Shown here: one piece after another, positions 1 through 5,904 of the stretch
How the letters are laid out: each line of letters opens with the position of its first letter
Position numbering within the stretch: position 1 is the stretch's first letter
From: JAIBJN01 sp035461525
Lineage (GTDB): Bacteria; Actinomycetota; Thermoleophilia; Gaiellales; Gaiellaceae
DNA length: 9,530 bases
Assembly (NCBI GenBank): GCA_035461525.1
Contig: DATHVD010000107.1
Coordinates: 1-9,530 of the forward strand
Reading direction: 5' to 3'
Translations under genes and position numbers: made by a program
The notes under the pieces: model-generated
Told to the model about the DNA's origin: nothing
Databases searched by the model: none
The model's input: the letters and a program-made list of their open reading frames with translations, nothing else

Positions 1-1
1 G

Positions 2-229
2 GCGCCGGGCGCCCAGGCCGCCGCCACCGGCCGCCCGCCCGCCCCGCAGCCGGCTCGCTTCTCGCGGACGAAGCGCTTCGTCGTCGAGGCCGCGTTCATC
101 GTCGCGGTGGCGTTGATCGTCTGGCAGGCCGAGCTTCCGACCGCCGCGATCGCCGTCGCGATGGCGCTGGCCTGGACGCTCGTGGCGGTCGTCGAGTGGC
201 TCTCGTCCGAGCGCCCCGAGCGACGCTAG
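2..229 (+). CDS. C-terminal part of an unknown membrane protein (5' end outside window)
   Basis: An open frame enters from the left edge and ends at TAG 227-229, giving 75 visible residues. The first ~20 are rich in Ala, Pro and Gly and look like a flexible linker. Then come a short basic stretch (RFSRTKRF) and two hydrophobic segments, about residues 29-41 and 47-62, joined by a short turn. The tail is charged (SSERPERR). Third codon positions are almost all G or C, as in the certain genes of the window, so the frame is very likely coding. The layout suggests a membrane anchor with both ends on the same side, with a larger soluble or linker region upstream of the window. I do not recognise the family and assign no function. 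It is transcribed toward the minus-strand array. Confidence 0.72.
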   Translation, partial: APGAQAAATGRPPAPQPARFSRTKRFVVEAAFIVAVALIVWQAELPTAAIAVAMALAWTLVAVVEWLSSERPERR

Positions 230-264
230 CCGCGGGCGTTCACTCTCGCCGCCCGGCCGATAGC

Positions 265-270
265 AGGGAG
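265..270 (+). promoter_or_regulatory. Shine-Dalgarno sequence for the 40-residue peptide gene
   Basis: AGGGAG lies 3 nt before the ATG at 274-276. The spacing is slightly short, but the match to the 16S rRNA tail is good. It favours this ATG over an upstream in-frame GTG at 196, which would lie inside the preceding gene. A GTG at 298 is another possible start. Confidence 0.5.
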
Positions 271-273
271 AGC

Positions 274-396
274 ATGGCGGCAGGCGAAGGCGAACGCGTG
301 GCGACGACCCGCTCGCGCCGCCGGCCGCTCGTGAGCTTCGCACTCGCGCTCTTCGCGATCGCGCTCGTCGCCGTCCTCCCGCTGCTCCCGTCCTAG
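274..396 (+). CDS. Small single-pass membrane peptide, 40 residues, hypothetical
   Basis: This frame encodes 40 residues from ATG 274 to TAG 394-396. The N-terminal ~23 residues are polar and basic (RVATTRSRRRPL). They are followed by one hydrophobic stretch of about 17 residues (FALALFAIALVAVLPLL), and the protein ends three residues later. A basic flank followed by a helix predicts a single-pass protein with its N-terminus in the cytoplasm. It begins 44 nt after the preceding plus-strand gene and may be co-transcribed with it; I see no convincing promoter in the gap. Its stop is 5 nt from the stop of the convergent HTH gene. The SD sequence, the coherent anchor layout and the fit between the two flanking genes support it. 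The short length and generally GC-rich sequence leave real doubt. No function is recognised. Confidence 0.45.
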   Translation: MAAGEGERVATTRSRRRPLVSFALALFAIALVAVLPLLPS

Positions 397-405
397 GCGG
401 CCTAG
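393..405. repeat. Small inverted repeat spanning both convergent stop codons
   Basis: CTAGG (393-397) and CCTAG (401-405) form a perfect 5-bp inverted repeat around a 3-nt loop. Each arm holds one stop codon: TAG at 394-396 on the plus strand and TAG (read as CTA) at 402-404 for the minus-strand HTH gene. No T-run follows on either strand and the stem is short, so it does not qualify as a standard bidirectional terminator. It may be chance. Confidence 0.3.
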
Positions 406-701
406 CCCTCGAGCCGCTTGTAGAGGCGGTCGACGAGCTCCGGCATCTCCTCCAGCCGGGCCGTGATCGTGCGGATGCGGTACTCCTGGAAGTGCGCGGG
501 CTCGACCTTGAGCGCCCGCGCGAGCGTGGCGATCACGTCGTTCGACGGCACGGGCCGGTTGCCGTGCACGAGGTGGTTCAGGTATCCGGCGGACAGGTCC
601 GTCTTGGCCGCGAGCCCTCGGTACGTGACTCCGCGCTCGCCCATCAGCTCCTGGACGGTCTCGCCGAAGGGCCGGGTGGAGAAGCGGCGCCTCTTCGCCA
701 T
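402..701 (-). CDS. XRE-family helix-turn-helix DNA-binding protein, coupled to proS
   Basis: This gene encodes 99 residues. A short basic N-terminus (MAKRRRFSTR) precedes an XRE/Cro-C1 type helix-turn-helix at about residues 12-68. The recognition part contains GLAAKTDLSAGYLNHLVHG, followed by NDVIATLARALKVEP, which is typical of this fold. The C-terminal ~30 residues (EYRIRT to KRLEG) are probably helical and could mediate dimer formation. There is no ligand-binding or enzymatic domain, so it is a minimal regulator. The ATG at 701-699 shares one base with the proS stop (TGATG), and an AGGA (714-711) lies 9 nt upstream inside proS, so translation is probably coupled. It is the last gene of the array. 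Its target is unknown; control of the array itself or of the neighbouring membrane genes is only a guess. An internal Met at residue 20 would cut into the domain and is unlikely to be the start. Confidence 0.88.
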   Translation of the reverse strand: MAKRRRFSTRPFGETVQELMGERGVTYRGLAAKTDLSAGYLNHLVHGNRPVPSNDVIATLARALKVEPAHFQEYRIRTITARLEEMPELVDRLYKRLEG

Positions 702-2380
702 CAGAGCACATCCTGCACGCGGACGGCGATCTCGTCCACGGCAACGCGCTCCTCGGAGCGCTCGGCCCGGACGAGGACGTCTGCGCGGCCGTCCTCGAGC
801 GTCTTCTTCCCCACGGTGATCCGCACCGGCGCGCCGATCAGGTCGGCGTCGGCGAACTTCTCCCCGGGCCGCAGGTCCCGGTCGTCGAGGAGGACGGAGA
901 GGCCGGTGCCCTCGAGCTCGCCCGCCAGCCGCTCGGCGGTCTCGACCGCCCCGGCCCCGGCCGCGCCGATGGCGACGACCTCGACCTCGTACGGGGCGAG
1001 CGAGCGCGGCCACGTCATCCCGTGCTCGTCGAGGCGCTGCTCGACGGCGGCGGCCATGATCCGCCCCGGGCCGATGCCGTAGCTGCCCATGACGATCGGC
1101 CGCTCCTGCCCCTGCTCGTCCAGGTAGCGCGCGCCGAGGGGCTCCGAGTAGTGCGTCCCGAGCTTGAAGATGTGGCCGACCTCGATCGCCGTCTGGAAGC
1201 GGAGGGCGCCGCCGCAGCGGGAGCAGCGGTCATCCTCCTGCGACTCGCGCAGGTCGGCGAAGCGCGGCTCGTAGTCGCGCCCGGCCTCGATGCCGCGGAG
1301 GTGGAAGCCGTCGCGGTTGGCGCCGACGACGAACTGGCCCTCGCGGAGCGTCTCGTCGGCGATCACCTCGACCTCGACGCCGACCGGCCCGAGGGAGCCG
1401 CCCGAGGCGCCGAAGGCCTCGCGGATCTCCTCGTCCGTCGCCGGGCGGAAGCCGCTGCCGAGGACGCCCGCCATCTTCCCCTCGTTGAGGCGGTCGTCGC
1501 CTCGGACGAGGCCGAGGACGAGCGTCCCGTCCGTCTTCACGACGGGCATCGCCTTCGACGTCGCCGCAGTGTCGATGCCGAGGAGCTCAGCGAGCGCCTC
1601 GATCGTCGTCACGCCCGGCGTGGCGATCTCCTCGGGCGCGTCCAGGCGCTCGGGCAGCTCCGGCGCGCGAGGCACGCTGCGGGCGATCTCGAGGTCGGCC
1701 GCGTAGTCGCAGGACTCGCACGTGACGAGCGTGTTCTCTCCCGAGCCCGCGGGCGCGAGAAAGTCGGCGCTCGCGCTGCCCCCCATCATCCCGCTCTCCG
1801 CCTGCACCGCGTAGTACTCGAGCCCGCAGCGCTCGAAGATTCGGTGGTAGGCGCGCTCGTGTGCCCGGAAGCTCCGCTCGAGCCCCTCCTCGTCGCGGTC
1901 GAAAGAGTACGAGTCCTTCATGATGAACTCGCGGACGCGGAGGAGGCCGCCCCGAGGCCGGGGCTCGTCGCGGGCCTTCGTCTGGAAGTGGTAGAGGATC
2001 TGCGGAAGCTGGCGGTACGAGCTGATCTCCCGCGCGTGGAAGGTGACCGTCTCCTCGTGCGTCATCGCCAGCACGAACGGCCGCCCGAAGCGGTCGTCGA
2101 GCTTGTAGAGCTCGGGGATGTCGTAGCGCCCCGAGGCCTGCCAGAGCTCGGCGGGCGTGAGCACGGGCATGAACATCTCCTGACCGCCGATCGCGTTCAT
2201 CTCCTCGCGCACGATCTGCACGGCCCGCTCGTGCACGCGCCAGCCGAGCGGGAGGAACGTCCAGAGCCCGCCGCTGACCTGGCGGATGTAGCCGCCGCGG
2301 ACGAGGAGGCGATGGCTCGCCGCCTCGGCGTCGCCGGGATCCTCGCGCAGGGTCGGGATGAAGAGCTGTGAGGCGCGCAC
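701..2380 (-). CDS. proS: Prolyl-tRNA synthetase, bacterial type with editing domain
   Basis: The product is a cytoplasmic class II synthetase that charges tRNA-Pro with proline using ATP. It has 559 residues, close to the ~570 of bacterial-type enzymes. Motif 1 lies around residues 38-76 (GGLWTFLPLGWRVHER). MTHEE (106-110) forms the substrate loop, motif 2 is around 132-160 (FQTKARDEPRPR, then RVREFIMKDSYSFD) and motif 3 is MGSYGIGPGR (431-440). Between motifs 2 and 3 sits the INS editing domain, which hydrolyses mischarged Ala-tRNA-Pro. It shows TSKAMP (274-279), GSLGPVG (328-334) and the conserved His of GANRDGFH (His360). Cys pairs occur at 221/224 and 386/389. The anticodon-binding domain is about 463-559. 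The GTG start at 2380 is chosen because an SD sequence lies 9 nt upstream and the protein begins at the usual family N-terminus. It starts 14 nt after ispG and its stop overlaps the HTH gene start. Confidence 0.98.
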   Translation of the reverse strand: MRASQLFIPTLREDPGDAEAASHRLLVRGGYIRQVSGGLWTFLPLGWRVHERAVQIVREEMNAIGGQEMFMPVLTPAELWQASGRYDIPELYKLDDRFGRPFVLAMTHEETVTFHAREISSYRQLPQILYHFQTKARDEPRPRGGLLRVREFIMKDSYSFDRDEEGLERSFRAHERAYHRIFERCGLEYYAVQAESGMMGGSASADFLAPAGSGENTLVTCESCDYAADLEIARSVPRAPELPERLDAPEEIATPGVTTIEALAELLGIDTAATSKAMPVVKTDGTLVLGLVRGDDRLNEGKMAGVLGSGFRPATDEEIREAFGASGGSLGPVGVEVEVIADETLREGQFVVGANRDGFHLRGIEAGRDYEPRFADLRESQEDDRCSRCGGALRFQTAIEVGHIFKLGTHYSEPLGARYLDEQGQERPIVMGSYGIGPGRIMAAAVEQRLDEHGMTWPRSLAPYEVEVVAIGAAGAGAVETAERLAGELEGTGLSVLLDDRDLRPGEKFADADLIGAPVRITVGKKTLEDGRADVLVRAERSEERVAVDEIAVRVQDVL

Positions 2381-2389
2381 CCTTGTCCG

Positions 2390-2396
2390 CCTCCCT
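2390..2396 (-). promoter_or_regulatory. Shine-Dalgarno sequence for proS, overlapping the ispG stop
   Basis: On the minus strand AGGGAGG (2396 to 2390) ends 9 nt before the GTG start of proS. Its first bases are shared with the ispG stop codon TAG (2397-2395). This decides the proS start and places terminating ribosomes on the proS ribosome-binding site. Confidence 0.75.
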
Positions 2397-3525
2397 AGCT
2401 CGGGCGCTGGGCCGCTTCGGCCATCATGAGCGCGGCGGGCTTGGCCAGCTTGAGTCGCTTCGGCCGCACCATGCCGCCCTCGATCCAGCGGTCGATCTCG
2501 CGGAAGAGCTCGTCGACGAGCACCTCCGACTCGACCTTCCTGAGCACGCGGCCGTGCGCGTAGATGAAGCCGGTCTCCCGGCCGCCGGCGATGCCGAAGT
2601 CGGCGTCGCCCGCCTCGCCGGGGCCGTTGACCGCGCAGCCCATGACCGCGACCTCGAAAGCCTGCGGATAGTCGCGCAGACGCTCCTCGACCTCGTCGGC
2701 GAGGTGCCAGACGCCGACGTTGTCCCGCCCGCACGAGGGGCAGGCGATCATCACGGGCCCGCGCTCGCGCAGGCCGAGTGCCTTGAGGATCTCCCACGCC
2801 ACGCCGACCTCCTCCACCGGGTCCGCCGTGAGCGAGACCCGGATCGTGTCGCCGATCCCGTCCATGAGCAGGCTGCCGATCCCCACCGCGCTCTTGATCG
2901 AGCCGGTGCCGGGCGTGCCCGCCTCCGTGACACCGAGGTGGAGCGGATAGGGCACGCGCTCGGCGAGCATCCGGTAGGCGCGGATCATCGTCGGCACCGA
3001 GCTCGACTTGACGGAGATCTTGAAGTCCGTGAAGTCCATGCCCTCGAGCAGACGCACCTGCTCGAGCGCCTCCTCGACGAGCGCGACGGCCGTGTCCTCC
3101 TGCGCCAGCCCGAGCAGGTGCTTGGGCAGGGAGCCCGAGTTGGCGCCGATCCGCATCGGCACGCCCTTCGCCTTCGCGGCCCGCACGACCTCGGCCACCT
3201 TGTCGGGGCCGCCGATGTTGCCCGGGTTGATGCGCACCGCGGCGACGCCCGCGTCGAGCGCCTTGAGCGCGAGCGAGGCGTTGAAGTGGATGTCGGCGAC
3301 GATGGGCACGGGCGAGAGGTAGACGAGCTTCGCCAGGGCGGCGGCGTCCTCGTTCTTGGGCACGGCGACGCGCACGACCTCGCAGCCGGCCGAGACGAGC
3401 GCGCCGATCTGCGCCATCGTCGCGTCGACGTCGTGCGTCTTCGTCAGCGTCATCGACTGCACGACGACGGGCGCGCCGCCGCCGATCGGAACGCCTCCGA
3501 CCCTGATCTGACGCTCGCTTGCCAT
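2395..3525 (-). CDS. ispG: 4-hydroxy-3-methylbut-2-en-1-yl diphosphate synthase (IspG/GcpE)
   Basis: IspG converts methylerythritol cyclodiphosphate to HMBPP, the penultimate step of the MEP isoprenoid pathway, using a [4Fe-4S] cluster and reductant. The 376-residue protein has the short bacterial form: an N-terminal TIM-barrel with VQSMT (22-26), VADIHFN (76-82), RINPGN (98-103) and RIGANSGSL (125-133), then a reductase-like cluster domain. The cluster ligands are visible as CPSC (Cys262, Cys265) and GCAVNGPGEA (Cys297), and Glu304 of that motif is the usual fourth ligand. No key residue is missing. The ATG at 3525 is the only sensible start. It has no SD sequence, but a TAGACT hexamer lies 8 nt upstream, suggesting its own leaderless promoter. 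It lies 51 nt after rseP and 14 nt before proS. Confidence 0.98.
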   Translation of the reverse strand: MASERQIRVGGVPIGGGAPVVVQSMTLTKTHDVDATMAQIGALVSAGCEVVRVAVPKNEDAAALAKLVYLSPVPIVADIHFNASLALKALDAGVAAVRINPGNIGGPDKVAEVVRAAKAKGVPMRIGANSGSLPKHLLGLAQEDTAVALVEEALEQVRLLEGMDFTDFKISVKSSSVPTMIRAYRMLAERVPYPLHLGVTEAGTPGTGSIKSAVGIGSLLMDGIGDTIRVSLTADPVEEVGVAWEILKALGLRERGPVMIACPSCGRDNVGVWHLADEVEERLRDYPQAFEVAVMGCAVNGPGEAGDADFGIAGGRETGFIYAHGRVLRKVESEVLVDELFREIDRWIEGGMVRPKRLKLAKPAALMMAEAAQRPS

Positions 3526-3533
3526 CCGCGGGA

Positions 3534-3539
3534 AGTCTA
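3534..3539 (-). promoter_or_regulatory. Candidate -10 element for leaderless ispG transcription
   Basis: On the minus strand TAGACT (3539 to 3534) fits the actinobacterial -10 pattern TANNNT. Eight bases (TCCCGCGG) separate it from the ATG of ispG, placing the expected transcript start at or next to the start codon. The 51-nt gap has no SD sequence near the ATG. I see no good -35 hexamer, which is common in actinobacteria. The same hexamer occurs before dxr. Confidence 0.5.
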
Positions 3540-3576
3540 ACCGCGCCGCCCCGGCGCCCCACCCCCTCGCGGAGCC

Positions 3577-4800
3577 CTAGCCGCCGCGGATGCGCTCGAT
3601 GTCGTTCGAGAGGCCGATGAAGAAGAGCAGGAGCACGAGCGCGATCCCGATCATCGAGGCGCGCTCGTAGGCGACGCGCGGAATCGCGCGGCCCCGGATC
3701 CGCTCGGCGAGCGAGAAGGCGATGTGGCCGCCGTCGAGCGGGAGGAGCGGGAGGAGGTTGAGGAGCGCGAGCGACAGGCTGATGAAGGCGAGCACCTGGA
3801 GGTAGTAGCGGAAGCCGGCCTCGAGCGACTCGCTCGAGATCGTCGTAATTCCGACTACGCTCGCCACCTCGTCTCGGCCGGAGCCGGTGACGATGCGGCC
3901 GACCGCGTCGCCGATCGCCTTCGTCACCTCCCACGTCGTCTCCAGCGCGAGCCAGGTCGCCCGGAGCGGCCCGTAGCTCTCGTAGCGCAGGCCGAAGGCG
4001 AAGCCCAGCCGGTAGGTGCCGTCCTCGTCGAGCCGGGGCGTCTCCTCCAGGGTGAGCCGCTCGCCGCCGCGCTCGATCGTGACCGCGACCGGCTTGCCCC
4101 CGCCCTCGCGGATCGCCTCGGCCAGGTCGGCGGGCTCGCCCGCGCGCCCGTCCACCGCGACGATCACGTCGCCCGGCTCGAGCCCCATCGAGGCGGCGGG
4201 CGACCCCGGCGTCACCACCTCGACGGTGCGCGTCGCCTCGGCGGGGACGCCGATCATGAACACGGCGGCGAGCGCGACCACGGCGAAGACGAGGTTCGTG
4301 AGCGGCCCCGCCGCGATGACCGCGATCCGCTTGCGCGAGGGCGCCCGCCAGTAGGCGTCGGGCGAGAGCGCGTCCTCGAGGTCCGCGAGGCCGCGCTCGG
4401 CGAAACGCTCGGCCCGCTCGGAGAGCTCCGCGCCCCGAACGGCCGCCCGAAGCGCGGGGAGCGCGGCACGGGCGTCGTCGAGCCGCTCCTCGGCGAGCGC
4501 CAGCTCGACGGGCTCGGCCGCCACGGCGACGGCCGGCGCCTCCGCCCGGGCAGGCTCGAGGTGAACCTCGAGGTCCCGCGCGGCGGGCCGGTGCATACCG
4601 GGGATCTTCACGTAGCCGCCGAGCGGGATCGAGCCGATCCCGTACTCGATGCCCTTCCGCTTCCACTTCACGAGCGCCGGCGGGAAGAAGATGTAGAACT
4701 TCCGCGGCCGCATCTTCACGGCGAGGGCCACGACGAAGTGCCCCGCCTCGTGGATGAGGATGAGGAAGGCGAGGCCCCCGATGGCGACGGCGAGGTTCAC
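3577..4800 (-). CDS. rseP: RseP-like site-2 intramembrane metalloprotease (peptidase family M50)
   Basis: The product is a zinc membrane protease of the RseP/RasP/Rip1 type, which cleaves transmembrane segments of anti-sigma factors or remnant peptides. Its 407 residues show the zinc motif HEAGH (17-21) in the first membrane helix and GSIPLGGYVKIPG (56-68) behind it. A second helix begins at AGPLTN (164-169) and a single PDZ domain follows at about 190-265. The third metal-binding motif NLLPLLPLDGG (348-358) lies in a further helix, and a last helix lies near 382-397. Between GGYVKIPG and the AGPLTN helix there are ~85 extra Ala/Glu/Arg-rich residues (about 71-155), longer than the usual linker and probably helical. 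The GTG at 4800 is chosen because it begins the first helix directly, 5 nt after the dxr stop, with a weak SD (AGAGGG). Its substrate here is unknown. Confidence 0.95.
   Translation of the reverse strand: MNLAVAIGGLAFLILIHEAGHFVVALAVKMRPRKFYIFFPPALVKWKRKGIEYGIGSIPLGGYVKIPGMHRPAARDLEVHLEPARAEAPAVAVAAEPVELALAEERLDDARAALPALRAAVRGAELSERAERFAERGLADLEDALSPDAYWRAPSRKRIAVIAAGPLTNLVFAVVALAAVFMIGVPAEATRTVEVVTPGSPAASMGLEPGDVIVAVDGRAGEPADLAEAIREGGGKPVAVTIERGGERLTLEETPRLDEDGTYRLGFAFGLRYESYGPLRATWLALETTWEVTKAIGDAVGRIVTGSGRDEVASVVGITTISSESLEAGFRYYLQVLAFISLSLALLNLLPLLPLDGGHIAFSLAERIRGRAIPRVAYERASMIGIALVLLLFFIGLSNDIERIRGG
4555..4572. repeat. 18-bp palindrome inside rseP
   Basis: CTCGAGGT (4555-4562) and ACCTCGAG (4565-4572) are perfect inverted arms separated by GA. 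The repeat falls in the rseP insert, where it encodes part of DLEVHLEP. It may follow simply from the repeated Leu-Glu codons. A palindromic protein-binding site is possible but not supported by anything else. Confidence 0.4.
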
Positions 4801-4805
4801 GCCCT

Positions 4806-5873
4806 CTAGTGAACCAGCTGGCGCAGGAGCACCGACGCAGCATGCCGCGCCTCGGAGTCCCTCGCCGTCAGCTCGTCGAGGTCGGCGGCCGGCGCGTGGC
4901 CGACCTGCGCGAGCGTCCGCTCGACCACGTCGGCGATGCCGGGGAACGGCAGCTCGCCGTCGAGGAAGGCGGCGACGGCGACCTCGTTCGCGGCGTTGAG
5001 GACGCAGGGCGCCGTACCTCCGGCCTCTCCGGCGGCCCGCGCGAGCGAGAGGCACGGGAACGCCTCCTCGTCGGGCGCCTGGAACTCGAGGATCAGCCCC
5101 GAGGCGAGGTCCAGCGGCTCGATCGCCGTCGCCGCCCGCTCCGGGTAGGTGAGCGCGTAGGAGATGGGGACGCGCATATCCGGGTACCCGAGGTGCGCGA
5201 GCGCGGCGCCGTCGCGCAGGTTGACGAGCGCGTGCACGATCGAGCTGGGGTGCACGACCACCTCGATCCGCTCGTACGGAAGCGCGAAGAGGAAGTGCGC
5301 CTCGATCAGCTCGAGGCCCTTGTTCATGAGGGTGGCCGAGTCGACCGTGATCTTCGGACCCATGCTCCACGTCGGGTGGGCGAGCGCGTCGGCGGGCGTC
5401 ACCTGCTCGAGGTCGGCGCGGCTGCGGCCCCGGAAGGGCCCGCCCGACGCGGTGAGGACGAGCGAGCGGACGGTCTCCGGCTCGCGCCCGTCGACGAGCT
5501 GGAAGGCGGCCGAGTGCTCGGAGTCGACCGGCAGGAGCCTTCCCCTTCCGCGCTTCCAGGCCTCGAGGGCGAGGCCGCCGCCGGCGACGAGGCTCTCCTT
5601 GTTCGCGAGCGCGAGGTCGACGCCGCGCTCGAGTGCCCAGAGCGTCGCCGGGAGCCCGGCGAAGCCGACGACCGCGTTCAGGACGACGTCCGGCTCCGCC
5701 CGCTCGAGGAGCTCCGTCAGGTCGCCGCCGACCTGCGTGAGGGGCGCGAGACCGTCGATCTCCTGCGAGCCGGATGCAGCGGCGACGAGCTCGAGCTCGG
5801 GGTGGTCCGCCACGATCTCGAGGGCCTGGCGGCCGATCGAGCCCGTGGCGCCGAGAAGGGCGATGCGCCTCAT
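4806..5873 (-). CDS. dxr: 1-deoxy-D-xylulose 5-phosphate reductoisomerase
   Basis: Dxr catalyses the first committed step of the MEP pathway, DXP to MEP, using NADPH and a divalent metal in the cytoplasm. The 355-residue protein has the NADPH-binding GATGSIG (8-14), NKES (91-94), metal ligands in PVDSEH (Asp117, Glu119) and Glu188 of MNKGLELIEAH, and substrate-binding ASGGPFR (142-148) and HPTWSMG (166-172). The flexible-loop Trp is Trp169. All catalytic residues are present. It is ~35-45 residues shorter than usual; E. coli numbers the first metal ligand Asp150. The loss lies between residues 30 and 60, in the N-terminal Rossmann domain. The ATG at 5873 directly precedes the GATGSIG strand. 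No SD is present, but TAGACT lies 7 nt upstream. It follows cdsA by 31 nt and precedes rseP by 5 nt. Confidence 0.97.
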   Translation of the reverse strand: MRRIALLGATGSIGRQALEIVADHPELELVAAASGSQEIDGLAPLTQVGGDLTELLERAEPDVVLNAVVGFAGLPATLWALERGVDLALANKESLVAGGGLALEAWKRGRGRLLPVDSEHSAAFQLVDGREPETVRSLVLTASGGPFRGRSRADLEQVTPADALAHPTWSMGPKITVDSATLMNKGLELIEAHFLFALPYERIEVVVHPSSIVHALVNLRDGAALAHLGYPDMRVPISYALTYPERAATAIEPLDLASGLILEFQAPDEEAFPCLSLARAAGEAGGTAPCVLNAANEVAVAAFLDGELPFPGIADVVERTLAQVGHAPAADLDELTARDSEARHAASVLLRQLVH

Positions 5874-5880
5874 TCCGGGC

Positions 5881-5886
5881 AGTCTA
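5881..5886 (-). promoter_or_regulatory. Candidate -10 element for leaderless dxr transcription
   Basis: On the minus strand TAGACT (5886 to 5881) is followed by GCCCGGA and then the dxr ATG, a spacing of 7 nt. It matches TANNNT and is the same hexamer as before ispG, with the following CCCG also shared (TAGACT-N-CCCG). The 31-nt gap has no usable SD sequence. A -35 element is not evident; it would overlap the end of cdsA. Confidence 0.5.
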
Positions 5887-5904
5887 GGCTGGCGGGCCGG
5901 AAGC

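Noticed and set aside
239..266. TTCACT-16 nt-TAGCAG as a promoter for the 40-residue gene
   Set aside because: The second hexamer lacks the essential final T of TANNNT and overlaps the SD sequence, leaving too little room for a leader. Support is too weak to list.
3535..3576. GC-rich stem (GCGCC/GGCGC) between rseP and ispG as a terminator
   Set aside because: The stem is only 5 bp with no following T-run, and it sits just before the candidate ispG promoter. Such stems are expected by chance in GC-rich spacers.
3841..3861. A small cluster of A/T-ending codons (GTA, GGA, ATT) in the otherwise GC3-rich rseP gene
   Set aside because: Only three codons are involved, the protein frame is intact, and no promoter or hairpin is formed. 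It is more likely chance than a signal.
2381..4843. A very long minus-strand open frame that continues upstream of proS in the same frame, through ispG and rseP
   Set aside because: It runs out of frame across two genes with full catalytic motifs, its translation is mostly Arg/Ala/Gly low-complexity, and proS itself begins at the family N-terminus with an SD. It is stop-poor GC-rich shadow sequence.
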